In this document: positions 19,496 through 29,809 of the stretch, piece after piece
Layout: every line of letters begins with the position of its first letter
How positions within the stretch are numbered: the stretch's first letter is position 1
DNA from: Shewanella holmiensis
GTDB taxonomy: Bacteria > Pseudomonadota > Gammaproteobacteria > Enterobacterales > Shewanellaceae
DNA length: 64,000 nt
Assembly: GCF_025370255.1 (NCBI RefSeq)
Contig: NZ_JAMTCD010000004.1
Coordinates: 169,421 to 233,420, forward strand
Reading direction: 5' to 3'
The notes under the pieces: generated by a model
Database searches by the model: none
Seen by the model: the letters and a program-made list of their open reading frames with translations, nothing else
Told to the model about the DNA's origin: nothing
Translations under genes and position numbers: made by a program

Positions 19496-19527
19496 GCCTT
19501 AATCATTAACCTGATTAAGGCTTTTTT
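19496..19527 (+). terminator. Terminator of the arsR-type gene
   Basis: Stem GCCTTAATCA (19496-19505) pairs with TGATTAAGGC (19512-19521) and is followed by six T. Confidence 0.88.
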
Positions 19528-19573
19528 ATTGCAACAAAAAACATAAATAAGATAGGGTTAAATTTTAGGCATA

Positions 19574-19599
19574 AAAAAACCGGCCTAAGCCGGTTTTTT
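19574..19599 (-). terminator. Terminator of rpsT
   Basis: Stem AAAAAACCGGC (19574-19584) pairs with GCCGGTTTTTT (19589-19599) with a 4-base loop, 17 bases past the rpsT stop on the minus strand. Confidence 0.9.
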
Positions 19600-19615
19600 A
19601 AATTGATTACTAAAA

Positions 19616-19882
19616 TTAAGCAGCTAGTGCTTTGATTCTAGCATTCAAACGTGCCTTTTGACGACCAGCTTTATTCTTGTGAATAAGGCCTTTTGTCGCC
19701 ATACGGTCAACGATTGGTTGTGCAACTGCGAACGCTTCTGTAGCCGCTTTGTGGTCACCGCTCTTGATAGCAGCGATAACTTTTTTAACGTATGTACGTA
19801 ACATAGAGCGACGGCTTGCATTATGCTGACGACGCTTTTCAGACTGAAGCGCGCGCTTCTTTGCAGACTTGCTATTAGCCAA
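19616..19882 (-). CDS. rpsT: 30S ribosomal protein S20
   Basis: S20 is a small primary-binding protein of the 16S rRNA. The 88 aa length and sequence ([18 protein letters not shown] at the start, [12 protein letters not shown] at the end) are diagnostic: very rich in Ala, Lys and Arg and largely helical. In E. coli the gene is autoregulated. Here it is divergent from murJ, matching the rpsT-ribF-ileS region of other gammaproteobacteria. Confidence 0.97.
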   Translation of the reverse strand: MANSKSAKKRALQSEKRRQHNASRRSMLRTYVKKVIAAIKSGDHKAATEAFAVAQPIVDRMATKGLIHKNKAGRQKARLNARIKALAA

Positions 19883-20140
19883 GGTGCAACTCCTAAAAAC
19901 TGGATTTGATACTTTTAAAGGCCGAGGAATATGCCTGCTTTTTGTCGCTTTGTCAACGACAATGATTGAAATGCCATCATAAAGATAAAAATTTCAATCG
20001 AGCGTGCTTATCTTCAACCCACTCGTGTAATATGTGGCGGCAATTCTAACAGCTCTTTCGCCTATGTGACAGGGCTTGGTTAGAATATTTGTGACAAATC
20101 CCATTAAATTTTGTGGGCAGGATGTGCTTCAGGGGGCCAA

Positions 20141-21709
20141 TTGAGTAAAAAGTTAATAAGATCAGGTGTGATTGTTAGTGCTATGACATTGATTTCACGC
20201 GTATTGGGTTTGGTGCGGGATGTTGTCATTGCAAACCTAATGGGTGCGGGAAGTAGTGCCGATGTGTTTTTTTTCGCGAATAAAATACCAAACTTTTTAC
20301 GTCGACTGTTTGCAGAAGGTGCTTTTGCACAAGCTTTTGTACCTGTTTTAACTGAATACCAAGAAAAGCATACTCCAGAAGAAACAAGGGAGTTAATCGG
20401 TAAAGTTGCCGGTACCTTGGGGGGATTAGTTACATTGGTGACACTTTTTGGGGTATTAGGCTCACCTATATTAGCGGCATTGTTTGGCGGAGGCTGGTTT
20501 TTAGATTGGTTAAATGATGGCCCGAATGCCGAAAAATTTGAACTTGCATCATTAATGCTGAAAATCACCTTCCCCTATTTGTGGTTTATCACCTTTACCG
20601 CCTTAGCAGGATCAATTTTAAATACCAGAGGTCGCTTTGCTGTTTCAGCGTTTACGCCTGTTTTTCTTAATATTTCGATCATTGCATTTGCTTTATATGT
20701 CTCGCCTACCATGGAAAGCCCTGAAATTGGATTAGCATGGGGTGTTTTTGTTGGTGGCCTAGTACAATTTATATTTCAAATTCCTTTTTTAATCCAAGAT
20801 CGTGCTTTAGTTAAACCTTCATGGGGGTGGCATCATCCTGGTGTGGTTAAAATTCGCACTTTAATGATCCCTGCGCTTTTCGGCGTTTCGGTTTCGCAAA
20901 TCAACTTACTGTTCGATACTTTTATAGCCAGCTTTTTAATGACGGGATCGATTAGCTGGCTATATTACGCCGATCGATTGCTTGAGTTTCCGCTCGGATT
21001 ATTTGGTATTGCCATCGCCACGGTGATTTTACCTGCGCTCTCAAAAAAGCATATTAATGCTGAAGGAGAAGGGTTTCGTCACACAATGGATTGGGGAGTT
21101 AAAGCTATTTTGCTTTTGGGTATGCCCGCGATGTTCGGCTTGATTTTACTCGCTCAACCAATGTTAATGGTGCTATTCATGCGTGGAGCATTTAGCATCA
21201 CAGATGTTGAAATGGCTTCATACAGTCTAGTGGCTTATGGTGCCGGCCTGCTGAGCTTTATGATGATTAAGGTGTTAGCCCCAGGCTACTACTCAAGGCA
21301 GGATACTAAAACACCGGTTAAATTTGGCATAATTGCTATGGTAACCAATATGTTTTTTAACCTTATTTTTGCTATTCCTTTTGGTTATGTAGGCTTAGCG
21401 ATAGCAACATCAATGTCCGCACTGCTAAATGCTGGGTTACTGTATCGAGGTCTGCATAAAGCTGGGGTGTATCAAGTCAGCCGTTCTACTTTGATTTTTA
21501 CCTTTAAAATTATTGTTGCTACAGCTGTGATGTCTGGTTTGCTATTTTATTTCTCCCCAGATCAATCTCAGTGGCTGAGTTGGAATATTGGTCATCGAAT
21601 GCTGATGCTTATCACCTTAATTATTGCTGGTGCAATCAGTTATTTAATGACGTTGCTTTTACTTGGCGTGAGGCCATGGAAAATTAAAAAAGCCCCTGTT
21701 TCACGATAA
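20141..21709 (+). CDS. murJ: Lipid II flippase MurJ (MviN)
   Basis: MurJ moves lipid-linked peptidoglycan precursor across the inner membrane. It belongs to the MOP exporter superfamily and about 14 hydrophobic segments are visible. I place the start at the TTG at 20141, giving (M)SKKLIRSGVIVSAMTLISR, because AGGGGG lies 4 bases upstream and homologues begin there; the ATG at 20111 has no such site. The protein is then 522 aa. The motifs GLVRDVVIANLMGAGSSADVFFFA and NFLRRLFAEGAFAQAFVPVL are typical. It stands before ribF but is separated from it by 110 bases. Confidence 0.94.
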   Translation: MSKKLIRSGVIVSAMTLISRVLGLVRDVVIANLMGAGSSADVFFFANKIPNFLRRLFAEGAFAQAFVPVLTEYQEKHTPEETRELIGKVAGTLGGLVTLVTLFGVLGSPILAALFGGGWFLDWLNDGPNAEKFELASLMLKITFPYLWFITFTALAGSILNTRGRFAVSAFTPVFLNISIIAFALYVSPTMESPEIGLAWGVFVGGLVQFIFQIPFLIQDRALVKPSWGWHHPGVVKIRTLMIPALFGVSVSQINLLFDTFIASFLMTGSISWLYYADRLLEFPLGLFGIAIATVILPALSKKHINAEGEGFRHTMDWGVKAILLLGMPAMFGLILLAQPMLMVLFMRGAFSITDVEMASYSLVAYGAGLLSFMMIKVLAPGYYSRQDTKTPVKFGIIAMVTNMFFNLIFAIPFGYVGLAIATSMSALLNAGLLYRGLHKAGVYQVSRSTLIFTFKIIVATAVMSGLLFYFSPDQSQWLSWNIGHRMLMLITLIIAGAISYLMTLLLLGVRPWKIKKAPVSR

Positions 21710-21819
21710 AGATAGAATTAAACGGGCTTAATAGAGTTAGTGGGTTTAAGTGAATAGGGCTTTGGGTATATAATCTGCCGATTTACTATCATCAAATTAC
21801 TTGGGCAAGCATTGGCGTA

Positions 21820-22755
21820 ATGGAATTAATCCGCGGTATACACAATATATTACCTTCTCATCATGGGTGCGTGCTCTCCATTGGTAACTTTGATGGTGTG
21901 CATCGTGGCCATGCTGAAGTGATAAAACGTTTGGTAGATAAAGCGCATCATTTTCAGTTACCTGCAACGATAATGACCTTTGAGCCTCAGCCACAAGAAT
22001 TGTTTCGTGGCGACAAAGCGCCTGCAAGGTTAAGCTTGCTGCGTGATAAAGTCCGTTTACTTGATGAGCTAGAAGTCGACCGTTTATTGTGTATTAACTT
22101 TACACCTTCTTTTGCCAGTCAACCCGCACAAGCTTTTATTGAAGATTTACTTGTTAATAAGCTTGGGGTGAAATACCTCGTAGTTGGTGACGATTTTTGT
22201 TTTGGCAAAGGCCGTGAAGGCACCTTTGATATGTTGGTCGCTGCAGGAAAAGAATTTGGTTTTACCGTGGTGAGTACGCAAAGTTTTATTGTTGGCTCGC
22301 AACGTGTGAGTTCAACCTTAGTACGCGAGCAACTGCAGCTTGGTAACTTAGAGCAAGCAAGGCGGTTGCTGGGACACCCCTTTATCTTAAGTGGTAGAGT
22401 GGCCCACGGACAAAAAATTGGCAGAACCATAGGTTTTCCAACGGCAAATATTGCTTTAAAAAGGAAAGTTGTTCCAGTACGCGGTGTATTTGCAGTGCGT
22501 TTGTTTTGGGATGACAGTGATATATATGAGGGTGTTGCTAATATTGGTTTTAGACCAACGGTGCAAGGCCAAGTTTGCCAATTAGAAGTGCACTTATTCG
22601 ATTTTGATGGTGACTTGTATGGCAAGCGAGTAGAAGTAGAATTAGTGGCAAAAATTCGTGATGAACAACCTTTTGAATCACTCGATGCACTAAAAAAACA
22701 AATTTTGAATGATGCGAATGAAGCCAAGGCTTTGTTCAGCTTTGATGCAAGCTGA
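21820..22755 (+). CDS. ribF: Bifunctional riboflavin kinase / FAD synthetase
   Basis: RibF makes FMN and then FAD from riboflavin. The N-terminal FAD synthetase domain shows the nucleotidyltransferase motif [12 protein letters not shown] (about 20-31) and the RVSSTLVRE segment. The C-terminal riboflavin kinase domain shows [11 protein letters not shown] (about 203-213) and the metal/substrate region near [11 protein letters not shown]. The 311 aa length is normal. A TATAAT element (about 21768-21773) in the upstream gap may be its -10 box. It is the first gene of ribF-ileS-lspA-fkpB-ispH. Confidence 0.96.
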   Translation: MELIRGIHNILPSHHGCVLSIGNFDGVHRGHAEVIKRLVDKAHHFQLPATIMTFEPQPQELFRGDKAPARLSLLRDKVRLLDELEVDRLLCINFTPSFASQPAQAFIEDLLVNKLGVKYLVVGDDFCFGKGREGTFDMLVAAGKEFGFTVVSTQSFIVGSQRVSSTLVREQLQLGNLEQARRLLGHPFILSGRVAHGQKIGRTIGFPTANIALKRKVVPVRGVFAVRLFWDDSDIYEGVANIGFRPTVQGQVCQLEVHLFDFDGDLYGKRVEVELVAKIRDEQPFESLDALKKQILNDANEAKALFSFDAS

Positions 22756-22786
22756 TGTATTCAGCTTAAACAACGGTATGGGATCA

Positions 22787-25609
22787 ATGAGCGACTATAA
22801 ACTGACTTTGAATTTGCCGGAAACTGAATTTCCGATGCGTGGTAACTTAGCTAATCGCGAGCCAGAAATGTTAAATCGCTGGACGCAAGATGGGCTGTAT
22901 CAACACATTCGTGAAAATAGAACGGGTCGTAAACCGTTTATTTTGCACGATGGCCCTCCATATGCGAATGGCAGTATTCATATTGGTCACTCAGTTAATA
23001 AAATCCTAAAAGACATTATTATCAAGTCTAAAACCATGTCAGGTTTTGACGCGCCTTATATCCCTGGTTGGGATTGTCACGGTTTACCTATTGAGCTGAA
23101 AGTTGAGCAAAAAGTGGGTAAGCCTGGGCAGAAAATTTCTGCTGCAGAGTTTCGTGAAGAATGTCGTAAATATGCGGCTATTCAGGTTGAAGGTCAACGT
23201 GATGACTTCATCCGTTTAGGCGTGTTAGGTGATTGGCACAACCCATACCTGACCATGGACTTCAGCACTGAAGCGAATATTGTTCGCTCACTGGCGAAAG
23301 TGATTGACAGTGGCCACTTGCATAAAGGTGTTAAACCTGTGCACTGGTGTACCGATTGTGGTTCAGCGTTAGCTGAAGCCGAAGTTGAATACGAAGATAA
23401 AACGTCACCCGCAATCGATGTGGCTTTTGAAGCGACTGATAGCGCAGCCATTGCGGCTAAGTTCGGCGTTGAAAATTACGCTTATCCCGTTTCTATGGTC
23501 ATCTGGACAACCACTCCTTGGACATTACCGGCTAACCGCGCATTGTCACTCAGTCCTGAATTAGATTACAGCTTAGTGGAATACACCAAAGAGGGTGTAA
23601 CCGCAGCGGTGATTTTAGGTCGGGTGTTAGTTGAGTCATGTGTTGAACGTTTTGCATTTGATTCACATACTATTATTGGTGAAATCAAAGGTGCAGAACT
23701 TGAATTAACGCGCTTTAAACATCCTTTTTTAAGTTTTGATGTCCCCGCAATTTTAGGTGACCATGTTACCACCGACGCTGGTACGGGTATTGTTCATACA
23801 GCACCTGGTCATGGTCAAGACGACTTTGTTGTTGGTCAAAAATATGATTTAGAAGTTGCAAACCCTGTGGGTGATAATGGCGTATTTAAGCCTGATACTG
23901 AATTCTTTGCTGGTCAACATGTGTTTAAAGCCAATGATAACGTGGTAGCACTTTTAAAAGAAAAAGGCGCATTACTGAATCATGTAGCTTATCGTCATAG
24001 TTATCCGCATTGCTGGCGCCACAAAACCCCGATTATTTTCCGTGCAACGCCACAGTGGTTCATTTCGATGGATAACAAAGGCCTACGTACTCAAGCATTA
24101 GCTGAAATTGAAAAAACACAGTGGGTACCTGATTGGGGTCAAAGCCGTATCGAGAAAATGGTTGAGAACCGTCCAGACTGGTGTATTTCACGTCAACGCA
24201 CATGGGGAGTGCCAATCACCTTATTTGTACACCGTGAAACCGAAGAGTTACACCCTGATAGTGTTTCGTTGATGGAGCGTATCGCGCACCGTATCGAGCA
24301 ACAGGGTATTCAAGCTTGGTGGGATTTAGATGAGTCTGAACTACTTGGTGAAGAAGCTTCACAATATCGCAAAGTGACAGACACACTCGACGTGTGGTAC
24401 GACTCTGGTTCAACCTTCTCATCGGTTGTAGCATCACGTCCTGAGTTCCAAGGCCATGAAGTTGATTTGTATCTTGAAGGTAGCGATCAACATCGTGGTT
24501 GGTTTATGTCATCACTGATGATTTCAACGGCTATGAATGGCAAAGCGCCATACAAGCAAGTGCTGACACATGGATTTACCGTTGATGGTAAAGGCCGCAA
24601 AATGTCTAAGTCTGTCGGTAACGTGATAGCGCCATTACAAGTTACCAACAAACTCGGTGCTGATATTCTACGTTTGTGGGTTGCCGCAACTGATTATAGC
24701 GGTGAAATGACGGTTTCAGATGAAATTCTAAACCGCAGTGCTGATGCTTATCGACGTATACGCAATACCGCGCGTTTCTTATTGGCTAACTTGAATGGCT
24801 TCAATCCAGAAACCGATATGGTAGCCCCAGAAGATATGGTGGCATTAGATCGCTGGGTTATGCGCCGTGCAGATGCGTTGCAAAATGAAATTATTGCCGC
24901 ATACGATCAATATAACTTCCATCTCGTCACTCAAAAGTTAATGCAGTTCTGTTCAGTTGAACTGGGTGCATTCTACTTAGATATTATTAAAGACCGCCAA
25001 TATACCGCTAAACAAGATGGTAATGCGCGTCGTAGTTGTCAGTCGGCTTTATTCCACATTGCTGAAGCTATGGTACGTTGGATCACACCAATCTTAAGCT
25101 TCACCGCGGATGAAGTGTGGCAGTTACTACCGGGTAAACGTGAAAAGTATGTGTTTACTGAAGAATGGTATCAAGGATTACAATCTGTAACGCTTGACTC
25201 TGACTTAAGCGATGAATATTGGCAGAAGCTGCTTACGGTTAGAAATGAAGTTAACAAAGTGATTGAACAAGCCCGTCGTGATAAGCGTATTGGTGGTTCA
25301 TTAGAAGCTGAAGTGACGCTATTTGCTGATACCGAGCTTATGGCGCAGTTGGCTAAGTTAGATGATGAACTACGCTTTGTATTGCTAACTTCTAAAGCCG
25401 TTGTTGCACCTTTAGCCGATGCACCAGCAGATGCAGTGGTTACAGAGCTCGAAAGCCTTAAATTAGTGGTGACCAAAAGTAATGCGCAAAAGTGTGAACG
25501 TTGCTGGCATCACCGTGAAGAAGTTAGCACCATTGAAGCTCACCCAACATTGTGTCAACGCTGTGTGACCAATATTGAAGGTGAAGGCGAAAAACGCGAG
25601 TTTGCATAA
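22787..25609 (+). CDS. ileS: Isoleucyl-tRNA synthetase
   Basis: IleS charges tRNA-Ile. The start at 22787 ([19 protein letters not shown]) matches the family and gives 940 aa, against 938 in E. coli; an upstream in-frame ATG at 22709 would overlap ribF and add unrelated residues. Class I signatures are GSIHIGH near residue 62 and KMSKS near 605. The C-terminal zinc finger [10 protein letters not shown]...CQRC is complete (about 903-926). The start lies 31 bases after the ribF stop, within the conserved operon. Confidence 0.97.
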   Translation: MSDYKLTLNLPETEFPMRGNLANREPEMLNRWTQDGLYQHIRENRTGRKPFILHDGPPYANGSIHIGHSVNKILKDIIIKSKTMSGFDAPYIPGWDCHGLPIELKVEQKVGKPGQKISAAEFREECRKYAAIQVEGQRDDFIRLGVLGDWHNPYLTMDFSTEANIVRSLAKVIDSGHLHKGVKPVHWCTDCGSALAEAEVEYEDKTSPAIDVAFEATDSAAIAAKFGVENYAYPVSMVIWTTTPWTLPANRALSLSPELDYSLVEYTKEGVTAAVILGRVLVESCVERFAFDSHTIIGEIKGAELELTRFKHPFLSFDVPAILGDHVTTDAGTGIVHTAPGHGQDDFVVGQKYDLEVANPVGDNGVFKPDTEFFAGQHVFKANDNVVALLKEKGALLNHVAYRHSYPHCWRHKTPIIFRATPQWFISMDNKGLRTQALAEIEKTQWVPDWGQSRIEKMVENRPDWCISRQRTWGVPITLFVHRETEELHPDSVSLMERIAHRIEQQGIQAWWDLDESELLGEEASQYRKVTDTLDVWYDSGSTFSSVVASRPEFQGHEVDLYLEGSDQHRGWFMSSLMISTAMNGKAPYKQVLTHGFTVDGKGRKMSKSVGNVIAPLQVTNKLGADILRLWVAATDYSGEMTVSDEILNRSADAYRRIRNTARFLLANLNGFNPETDMVAPEDMVALDRWVMRRADALQNEIIAAYDQYNFHLVTQKLMQFCSVELGAFYLDIIKDRQYTAKQDGNARRSCQSALFHIAEAMVRWITPILSFTADEVWQLLPGKREKYVFTEEWYQGLQSVTLDSDLSDEYWQKLLTVRNEVNKVIEQARRDKRIGGSLEAEVTLFADTELMAQLAKLDDELRFVLLTSKAVVAPLADAPADAVVTELESLKLVVTKSNAQKCERCWHHREEVSTIEAHPTLCQRCVTNIEGEGEKREFA

Positions 25610-25621
25610 GGGTATGATTTT

Positions 25622-26140
25622 ATGAGTACTGCTCCATTAAATTGGAAGGACAGTGGCTTGCGTTGGTATTGGGTAGCTGTATTTGTGTTTATTGCAGATC
25701 AGCTATCTAAACAATGGGTGCTGAATACGTTTGAATTATATGACTCAATTCAGTTGTTGCCATTTTTTAATTTTACTTATGTACGCAATTACGGTGCAGC
25801 CTTTAGCTTTCTAAGTGATGCAGGTGGTTGGCAGAGATGGTTTTTTGCTGTAGTAGCCATAGGATTTAGTACAATACTGACTATATGGTTAAGAAAGCAA
25901 TCACATCAAATGCTGCGTACAAACCTTGCATACACCTTAGTCATAGGTGGCGCATTAGGTAATCTAGTTGATCGTTTAATGCATGGTTTTGTTGTCGATT
26001 TTATCGATTTCTACTGGAACACCAGCCATTACCCTGCATTTAATATTGCCGACTCAGCTATTTTTATTGGTGCAGTACTGATTATTTGGGAAGCATTTAA
26101 ACCTGATGTAGTAAATGCTGAACAGGAGCAACCAAAGTGA
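25622..26140 (+). CDS. lspA: Lipoprotein signal peptidase II
   Basis: LspA cleaves prolipoprotein signal peptides in the inner membrane. The protein has 172 aa and four hydrophobic segments. The catalytic aspartates are expected at Asp126 (in VVDFIDFYW) and Asp144 (in NIADSAIFIG). NYGAAFSFL (about 57-64) and GNLVDRLMHG (about 113-122) are the other conserved motifs. It starts 12 bases after ileS and overlaps fkpB by four bases. Confidence 0.96.
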   Translation: MSTAPLNWKDSGLRWYWVAVFVFIADQLSKQWVLNTFELYDSIQLLPFFNFTYVRNYGAAFSFLSDAGGWQRWFFAVVAIGFSTILTIWLRKQSHQMLRTNLAYTLVIGGALGNLVDRLMHGFVVDFIDFYWNTSHYPAFNIADSAIFIGAVLIIWEAFKPDVVNAEQEQPK

Positions 26141-26580
26141 CCGATTTAAATAAGCCAGATATTCACGCGATTGTTTGTCATATGAATATCATTCTTGAAG
26201 ATGGCTCTACTGCTGATAGCACTAAAGCATCTGGCAAACCTGCACGATTAAATATCGGTGATCAAAGTTTAAGTCCTGCTTTGGAAGCACAGATTATTAA
26301 TTTAACTGCTGGTGATAAGCATACTTTTACCCTAGAGGCTAAAGATGCTTTTGGTGAGTCGAATCCAGATGCGATTCACCATATGGATCGGAGTCGTTTT
26401 CCGGCGGACATGAAATTAGAGCCTGGTGTCATTGTCAGTTTTGCAGGCCCCGGTGGCAGTGAAATTCCTGGTATCGTGCGTGAAACATTGGGTGATTCAA
26501 TCACTGTAGACTTAAATCATCCTTTAGCTGGGCGTAAAGTCACTTTTGAATTGGACGTTGTCAAAGTCATCACGGAGTAA
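26137..26580 (+). CDS. fkpB: FKBP-type peptidyl-prolyl isomerase FkpB (SlpA)
   Basis: This is a small SlyD-like prolyl isomerase of 147 aa, lacking a metal-binding tail. The start is GTG at 26137, whose last two bases begin the lspA stop (GTGA overlap), with AGGAG 10 bases upstream. LEAKDAFGESNPDAIHHMDR is the insert-in-flap region and SITVDLNHPLAGRKVTFELDV the C-terminal FKBP strand block. It lies between lspA and ispH exactly as in E. coli. Confidence 0.95.
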   Translation: MTDLNKPDIHAIVCHMNIILEDGSTADSTKASGKPARLNIGDQSLSPALEAQIINLTAGDKHTFTLEAKDAFGESNPDAIHHMDRSRFPADMKLEPGVIVSFAGPGGSEIPGIVRETLGDSITVDLNHPLAGRKVTFELDVVKVITE

Positions 26581-26589
26581 ACATTAGCA

Positions 26590-27549
26590 ATGTTAAAAGT
26601 TGATCCTACCTCTGCCAAATTGAATATTTTATTAGCGAATCCTCGAGGTTTTTGTGCGGGGGTTGATCGGGCTATTAGTATCGTTGAGCGCGCATTAGAG
26701 CTATTTGAACCGCCGATTTATGTTCGTCATGAAGTGGTGCACAATCGTTATGTGGTGCAAAACTTAAAAGATCGCGGTGCCATTTTTGTTGAAGAGCTGC
26801 ATCAAGTACCTGACAATTCAATTGTTATTTTTAGTGCTCACGGTGTTTCACAAGCAGTAAGAAAAGAGGCTAAAACTCGTGGCTTAAAAGTATTTGATGC
26901 GACGTGCCCATTAGTGACTAAAGTGCATCTACAAGTGACCCGAGCTAGCCGCAAAGGTATTGAGTGCATTTTGATTGGTCATGAAGGCCATCCTGAAGTT
27001 GAAGGCACAATGGGGCAATATGATAATGATGACGGCGGGGTTTATTTAATTGAATCGCCAGAAGATGTTAATGCCCTAACGGTAAAAAATCCTGATAATT
27101 TATGCTTTGTTACTCAAACAACATTATCTGTTGATGACACACTAGATATTATTGCTGCATTACAAGCACGCTTCCCTTCTATTGAAGGTCCGCGTAAAGA
27201 TGATATTTGTTATGCGACTCAAAACCGTCAAGATGCGGTAAGACAACTTTCTGAACAAGTTGATTTACTCATTGTTGTAGGCTCTAAAAACAGCTCAAAT
27301 TCAAATAGATTACGTGAACTAGCTGAAAAAACTGGAACCCAGGCTTATTTAGTAGATACTGCCGCTGATGTTGAACCTTCATGGTTTGAAGGCGTCACCA
27401 AAGTCGCTGTTACTGCTGGAGCTTCGGCCCCAGAAGTGTTAGTTCAGCAGGTTGTAAATGCGATTGCTGAACATGCGCCTAGCGTGATCACTGAGGTGGA
27501 AGGGCGCAAAGAAGATATCGTTTTTGCAGTGCCTGCCGAGTTAAGGTAG
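26590..27549 (+). CDS. ispH: 4-hydroxy-3-methylbut-2-enyl diphosphate reductase
   Basis: IspH performs the last step of the MEP isoprenoid pathway, making IPP and DMAPP. The protein has 319 aa. The three iron-sulfur cysteines are visible in [13 protein letters not shown] (about 21), [11 protein letters not shown] (about 104) and [12 protein letters not shown] (about 205). The substrate-binding His and Glu motifs are [15 protein letters not shown] (here [12 protein letters not shown]) and [11 protein letters not shown]. It is the last gene of the ribF-ileS-lspA-fkpB-ispH group and has its own terminator. Confidence 0.97.
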   Translation: MLKVDPTSAKLNILLANPRGFCAGVDRAISIVERALELFEPPIYVRHEVVHNRYVVQNLKDRGAIFVEELHQVPDNSIVIFSAHGVSQAVRKEAKTRGLKVFDATCPLVTKVHLQVTRASRKGIECILIGHEGHPEVEGTMGQYDNDDGGVYLIESPEDVNALTVKNPDNLCFVTQTTLSVDDTLDIIAALQARFPSIEGPRKDDICYATQNRQDAVRQLSEQVDLLIVVGSKNSSNSNRLRELAEKTGTQAYLVDTAADVEPSWFEGVTKVAVTAGASAPEVLVQQVVNAIAEHAPSVITEVEGRKEDIVFAVPAELR

Positions 27550-27584
27550 CGTAAGCGCTTTTTCTCAGTCATACTGTATTAAAT

Positions 27585-27617
27585 AAACCCGTAGCTTTTT
27601 AGTTACGGGTTTTTTTG
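27585..27617 (+). terminator. Terminator after ispH
   Basis: Stem AAACCCGTA (27585-27593) pairs with TACGGGTTT (27604-27612), followed by a T-run to about 27617. Confidence 0.85.
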
Positions 27618-27659
27618 TGCTTAAATTTTAATCGGAGTATAGTTGTTAGTTATAGTCGC

Positions 27660-27675
27660 TTTACGCAAACGTAAA
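27660..27675. promoter_or_regulatory. Palindrome TTTACG-N4-CGTAAA upstream of the pilin cluster
   Basis: The half-sites and 4-base spacing are the same as at 1443-1458. It lies about 135 bases before pilV and may be a regulator site. The regulator is unknown. Confidence 0.35.
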
Positions 27676-27808
27676 CAGATTAAACTAGATTGTTACCAAC
27701 TTGTAAGTTAGAATTATTTGTCTACACATACGGTATAAGTTATAGATTTTTAAGCTTAAAACGATATTTTTGAGGTCAAAATTATGGCGATTGTCGAAGG
27801 CTTGACAC

Positions 27809-28357
27809 ATGCAAGCTAAAGTCAAAGGATTTTCTCTCATTGAGGTGATGGTCTCACTGGTTATTCTAGTGATAGGCCTAATTGGCATTTTCAATCTACA
27901 CATTGTCGCCAAAAGAGGTAGCTTTGAATCCTTCCAGCAAACTCAAGCTTCTTATTATGCCAATGATATTGTTAATCGCATGCGCATGAATCGTCCTGAG
28001 ATAGTCAATTATGCTGGTACTTACACAGGAGCGTCTGCTGCACCAAGTAAAGCTTGTGATGTTGCTATTGGTGGAAATAGTATTTGCAGTCGCATTGAAA
28101 CCCGTTTATGGGATCTATACCAATGGCAACAACTGTTTCTTGGCGACAATGAAAAAGTCGCCGGAGACCGTGTTGGTGGATTAGATTCAGCGACGGCATG
28201 TATAAATGTTAGCGGAATGAATGTGACTGTTGTATTAACATGGCGAGGAATTAGCGCTTCTTCCGATGGACTAAGTGATGCCAGTAGCTTTGCTAAAGGC
28301 TGCGGTACTTCAAGTGATAGACGACGCGCACTCATTATAAATACGGCCATCATGTAA
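27809..28357 (+). CDS. pilV: Type IV pilus minor pilin / modification protein PilV
   Basis: PilV is a minor pilin of the type IV pilus initiation complex. The N-terminus has a short basic leader, a prepilin peptidase site KG-FSLIEVMVSLVILVIGL (cleavage after Gly7, Glu at +5) and a hydrophobic helix. The segment ASYYANDIVNRMRMNRPE is typical of PilV. The protein has 182 aa, and Cys residues in the globular part may form disulfides. AAGG lies 8 bases upstream of the ATG. It opens the pilV-pilW-pilX-pilY1-pilE operon. Confidence 0.9.
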   Translation: MQAKVKGFSLIEVMVSLVILVIGLIGIFNLHIVAKRGSFESFQQTQASYYANDIVNRMRMNRPEIVNYAGTYTGASAAPSKACDVAIGGNSICSRIETRLWDLYQWQQLFLGDNEKVAGDRVGGLDSATACINVSGMNVTVVLTWRGISASSDGLSDASSFAKGCGTSSDRRRALIINTAIM

Positions 28358-28363
28358 GGTAAA

Positions 28364-29338
28364 ATGATGACAAAATTGTTTAAATATCAAGTAGGATTAT
28401 CACTTGTAGAACTAATGGTCGCAATGGTGATCAGTTTGTTTTTAACAGCTGGCCTTTTCGCGATGTTCAGTATGTCATCAACTAATGTCACTACAACTAG
28501 TCATTTTAATCAATTACAAGAAAATGGCCGTATTGCATTAGCCATAATGGAAAGAGATTTAAGTCAGCTAGGGTTTACAGGGGATATTACAGGTACTGAT
28601 TTTGTGGTTGGGGTTAATACCACTATTTCGGCAACAGCTGTGCCAAATGATTGTGTTGGTGCTGGTGCTAATAATGCTAGCTTTCCAAATAATCAACCTT
28701 CGCACTTTAGACGGCTTTGGGGATATGAAGCGGGCGTTAGTGGTGAAAGCTTTACCTGTATAACACCTAAAAACGGTACAGATGTTATTCAGGTAAAACG
28801 TTTAATCGGACCGTCAGTTTTAGCCGCTAACATGAATAATACTCGCTATTATGCTGCTTCGACTTCAAGCCAGATTGAGATTTTCAATGGCAGTGCTGTT
28901 CCGCCTGCATTATCTAATAGTCGTATCTGGGAATACCAACATCACATTTATTATATTGAGAGAGATGGCGATATCCCAGTGTTAAAACGCAGAACACTCT
29001 CAATTGGTAATGGCATGAAAAATGATGAACAGCTAGTTGAAGGTATTGAAAATATGCGAATACTCTATGGTTTTGATAACAATGGAGATGATACTGCTGA
29101 TAGTTATATGCCTGTGCAAAATGTCACACCTTTGATGTGGGATAATGAGTTATTTCAACGATTAGTGTCATTAAGACTGTTTCTGCTTGTTCGTACAGCT
29201 GACAAAGACAATAGCTATAATAATGATGTTACCTACAAATTGGGCGATAAAACCATAGGACCGCTGAATGATCATTATCGAAGGAAAGTGGTATCAACGA
29301 CAGTTGTGTTAGAAAATCCTGTATTAATAAGAAATTAG
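28364..29338 (+). CDS. pilW: Type IV pilus assembly protein PilW
   Basis: PilW is a large minor pilin (324 aa). The prepilin motif QVG-LSLVELMVAMVISLFLTAGLF lies near residues 9-32, with the +5 Glu present. QENGRIALAIMERDLSQLGFTG is the conserved PilW segment that follows. The C-terminal part (about 225-320) is the beta-rich domain of the family. AAGG precedes two consecutive ATG codons. It starts six bases after pilV. Confidence 0.9.
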   Translation: MMTKLFKYQVGLSLVELMVAMVISLFLTAGLFAMFSMSSTNVTTTSHFNQLQENGRIALAIMERDLSQLGFTGDITGTDFVVGVNTTISATAVPNDCVGAGANNASFPNNQPSHFRRLWGYEAGVSGESFTCITPKNGTDVIQVKRLIGPSVLAANMNNTRYYAASTSSQIEIFNGSAVPPALSNSRIWEYQHHIYYIERDGDIPVLKRRTLSIGNGMKNDEQLVEGIENMRILYGFDNNGDDTADSYMPVQNVTPLMWDNELFQRLVSLRLFLLVRTADKDNSYNNDVTYKLGDKTIGPLNDHYRRKVVSTTVVLENPVLIRN

Positions 29339-29363
29339 TATCAATGATACTAAGGTGATAAAA

Positions 29364-29807
29364 ATGAAAATTTCAATACAAAAACAGCAAGGGATAGTGT
29401 TGTTTTTTTCACTGATAATTTTGGTGATTATGACAGTGATTGGTGTTGCTTTAGCTGTTAATGCTACTCAATCTTTACGCATGGCTGGTGCAGGCTCAGA
29501 AAGAGTTGAAGCGATGATGTCGGCACAAGGGGCTCAAGATAAAGTTATTGTAGCAAATCAAGGAACTACAATGGCAAATATGGCTGCGGTGACTGTAGCT
29601 AATGATGCCGCACTAGGGGTAACAAATACCATGACTCCAATGACAAATGGGGACGTAAGTTGTCAGCGTAGTACTAAAGCCAATTCAGCTAATTTAATCA
29701 GTTGTCGACGTGTTGAAATATCAAGTGCAGCAGCATTTGGCCGTAGTCAATTAGGGCGAGTTACCGTGGTATCCGGTATCGAGCAAGAAGTGTTAACTGG
29801 GAGCTAA
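29364..29807 (+). CDS. pilX: Type IV pilus minor pilin PilX
   Basis: This PilX-type minor pilin has 147 aa from the ATG at 29364, which has AAGG 8 bases upstream; a GTG at 29355 is in frame but sits inside that site. The N-terminus KQQG-IVLFFSLIILVIMTVIGVALA lacks the Glu at +5, as usual for PilX/GspK-like tip pilins that cap the filament. It is followed by SLRMAGAGSERVEAMMSAQGAQD, close to the PilX consensus. It sits two bases before pilY1, suggesting coupled translation and assembly. Confidence 0.85.
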   Translation: MKISIQKQQGIVLFFSLIILVIMTVIGVALAVNATQSLRMAGAGSERVEAMMSAQGAQDKVIVANQGTTMANMAAVTVANDAALGVTNTMTPMTNGDVSCQRSTKANSANLISCRRVEISSAAAFGRSQLGRVTVVSGIEQEVLTGS

Positions 29808-29809
29808 TC

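Noticed and set aside
27784..27819. 11-codon frame with GAGG overlapping the pilV start
   Set aside because: Could be a leader peptide but has no regulatory codon pattern or hairpin; not enough support.
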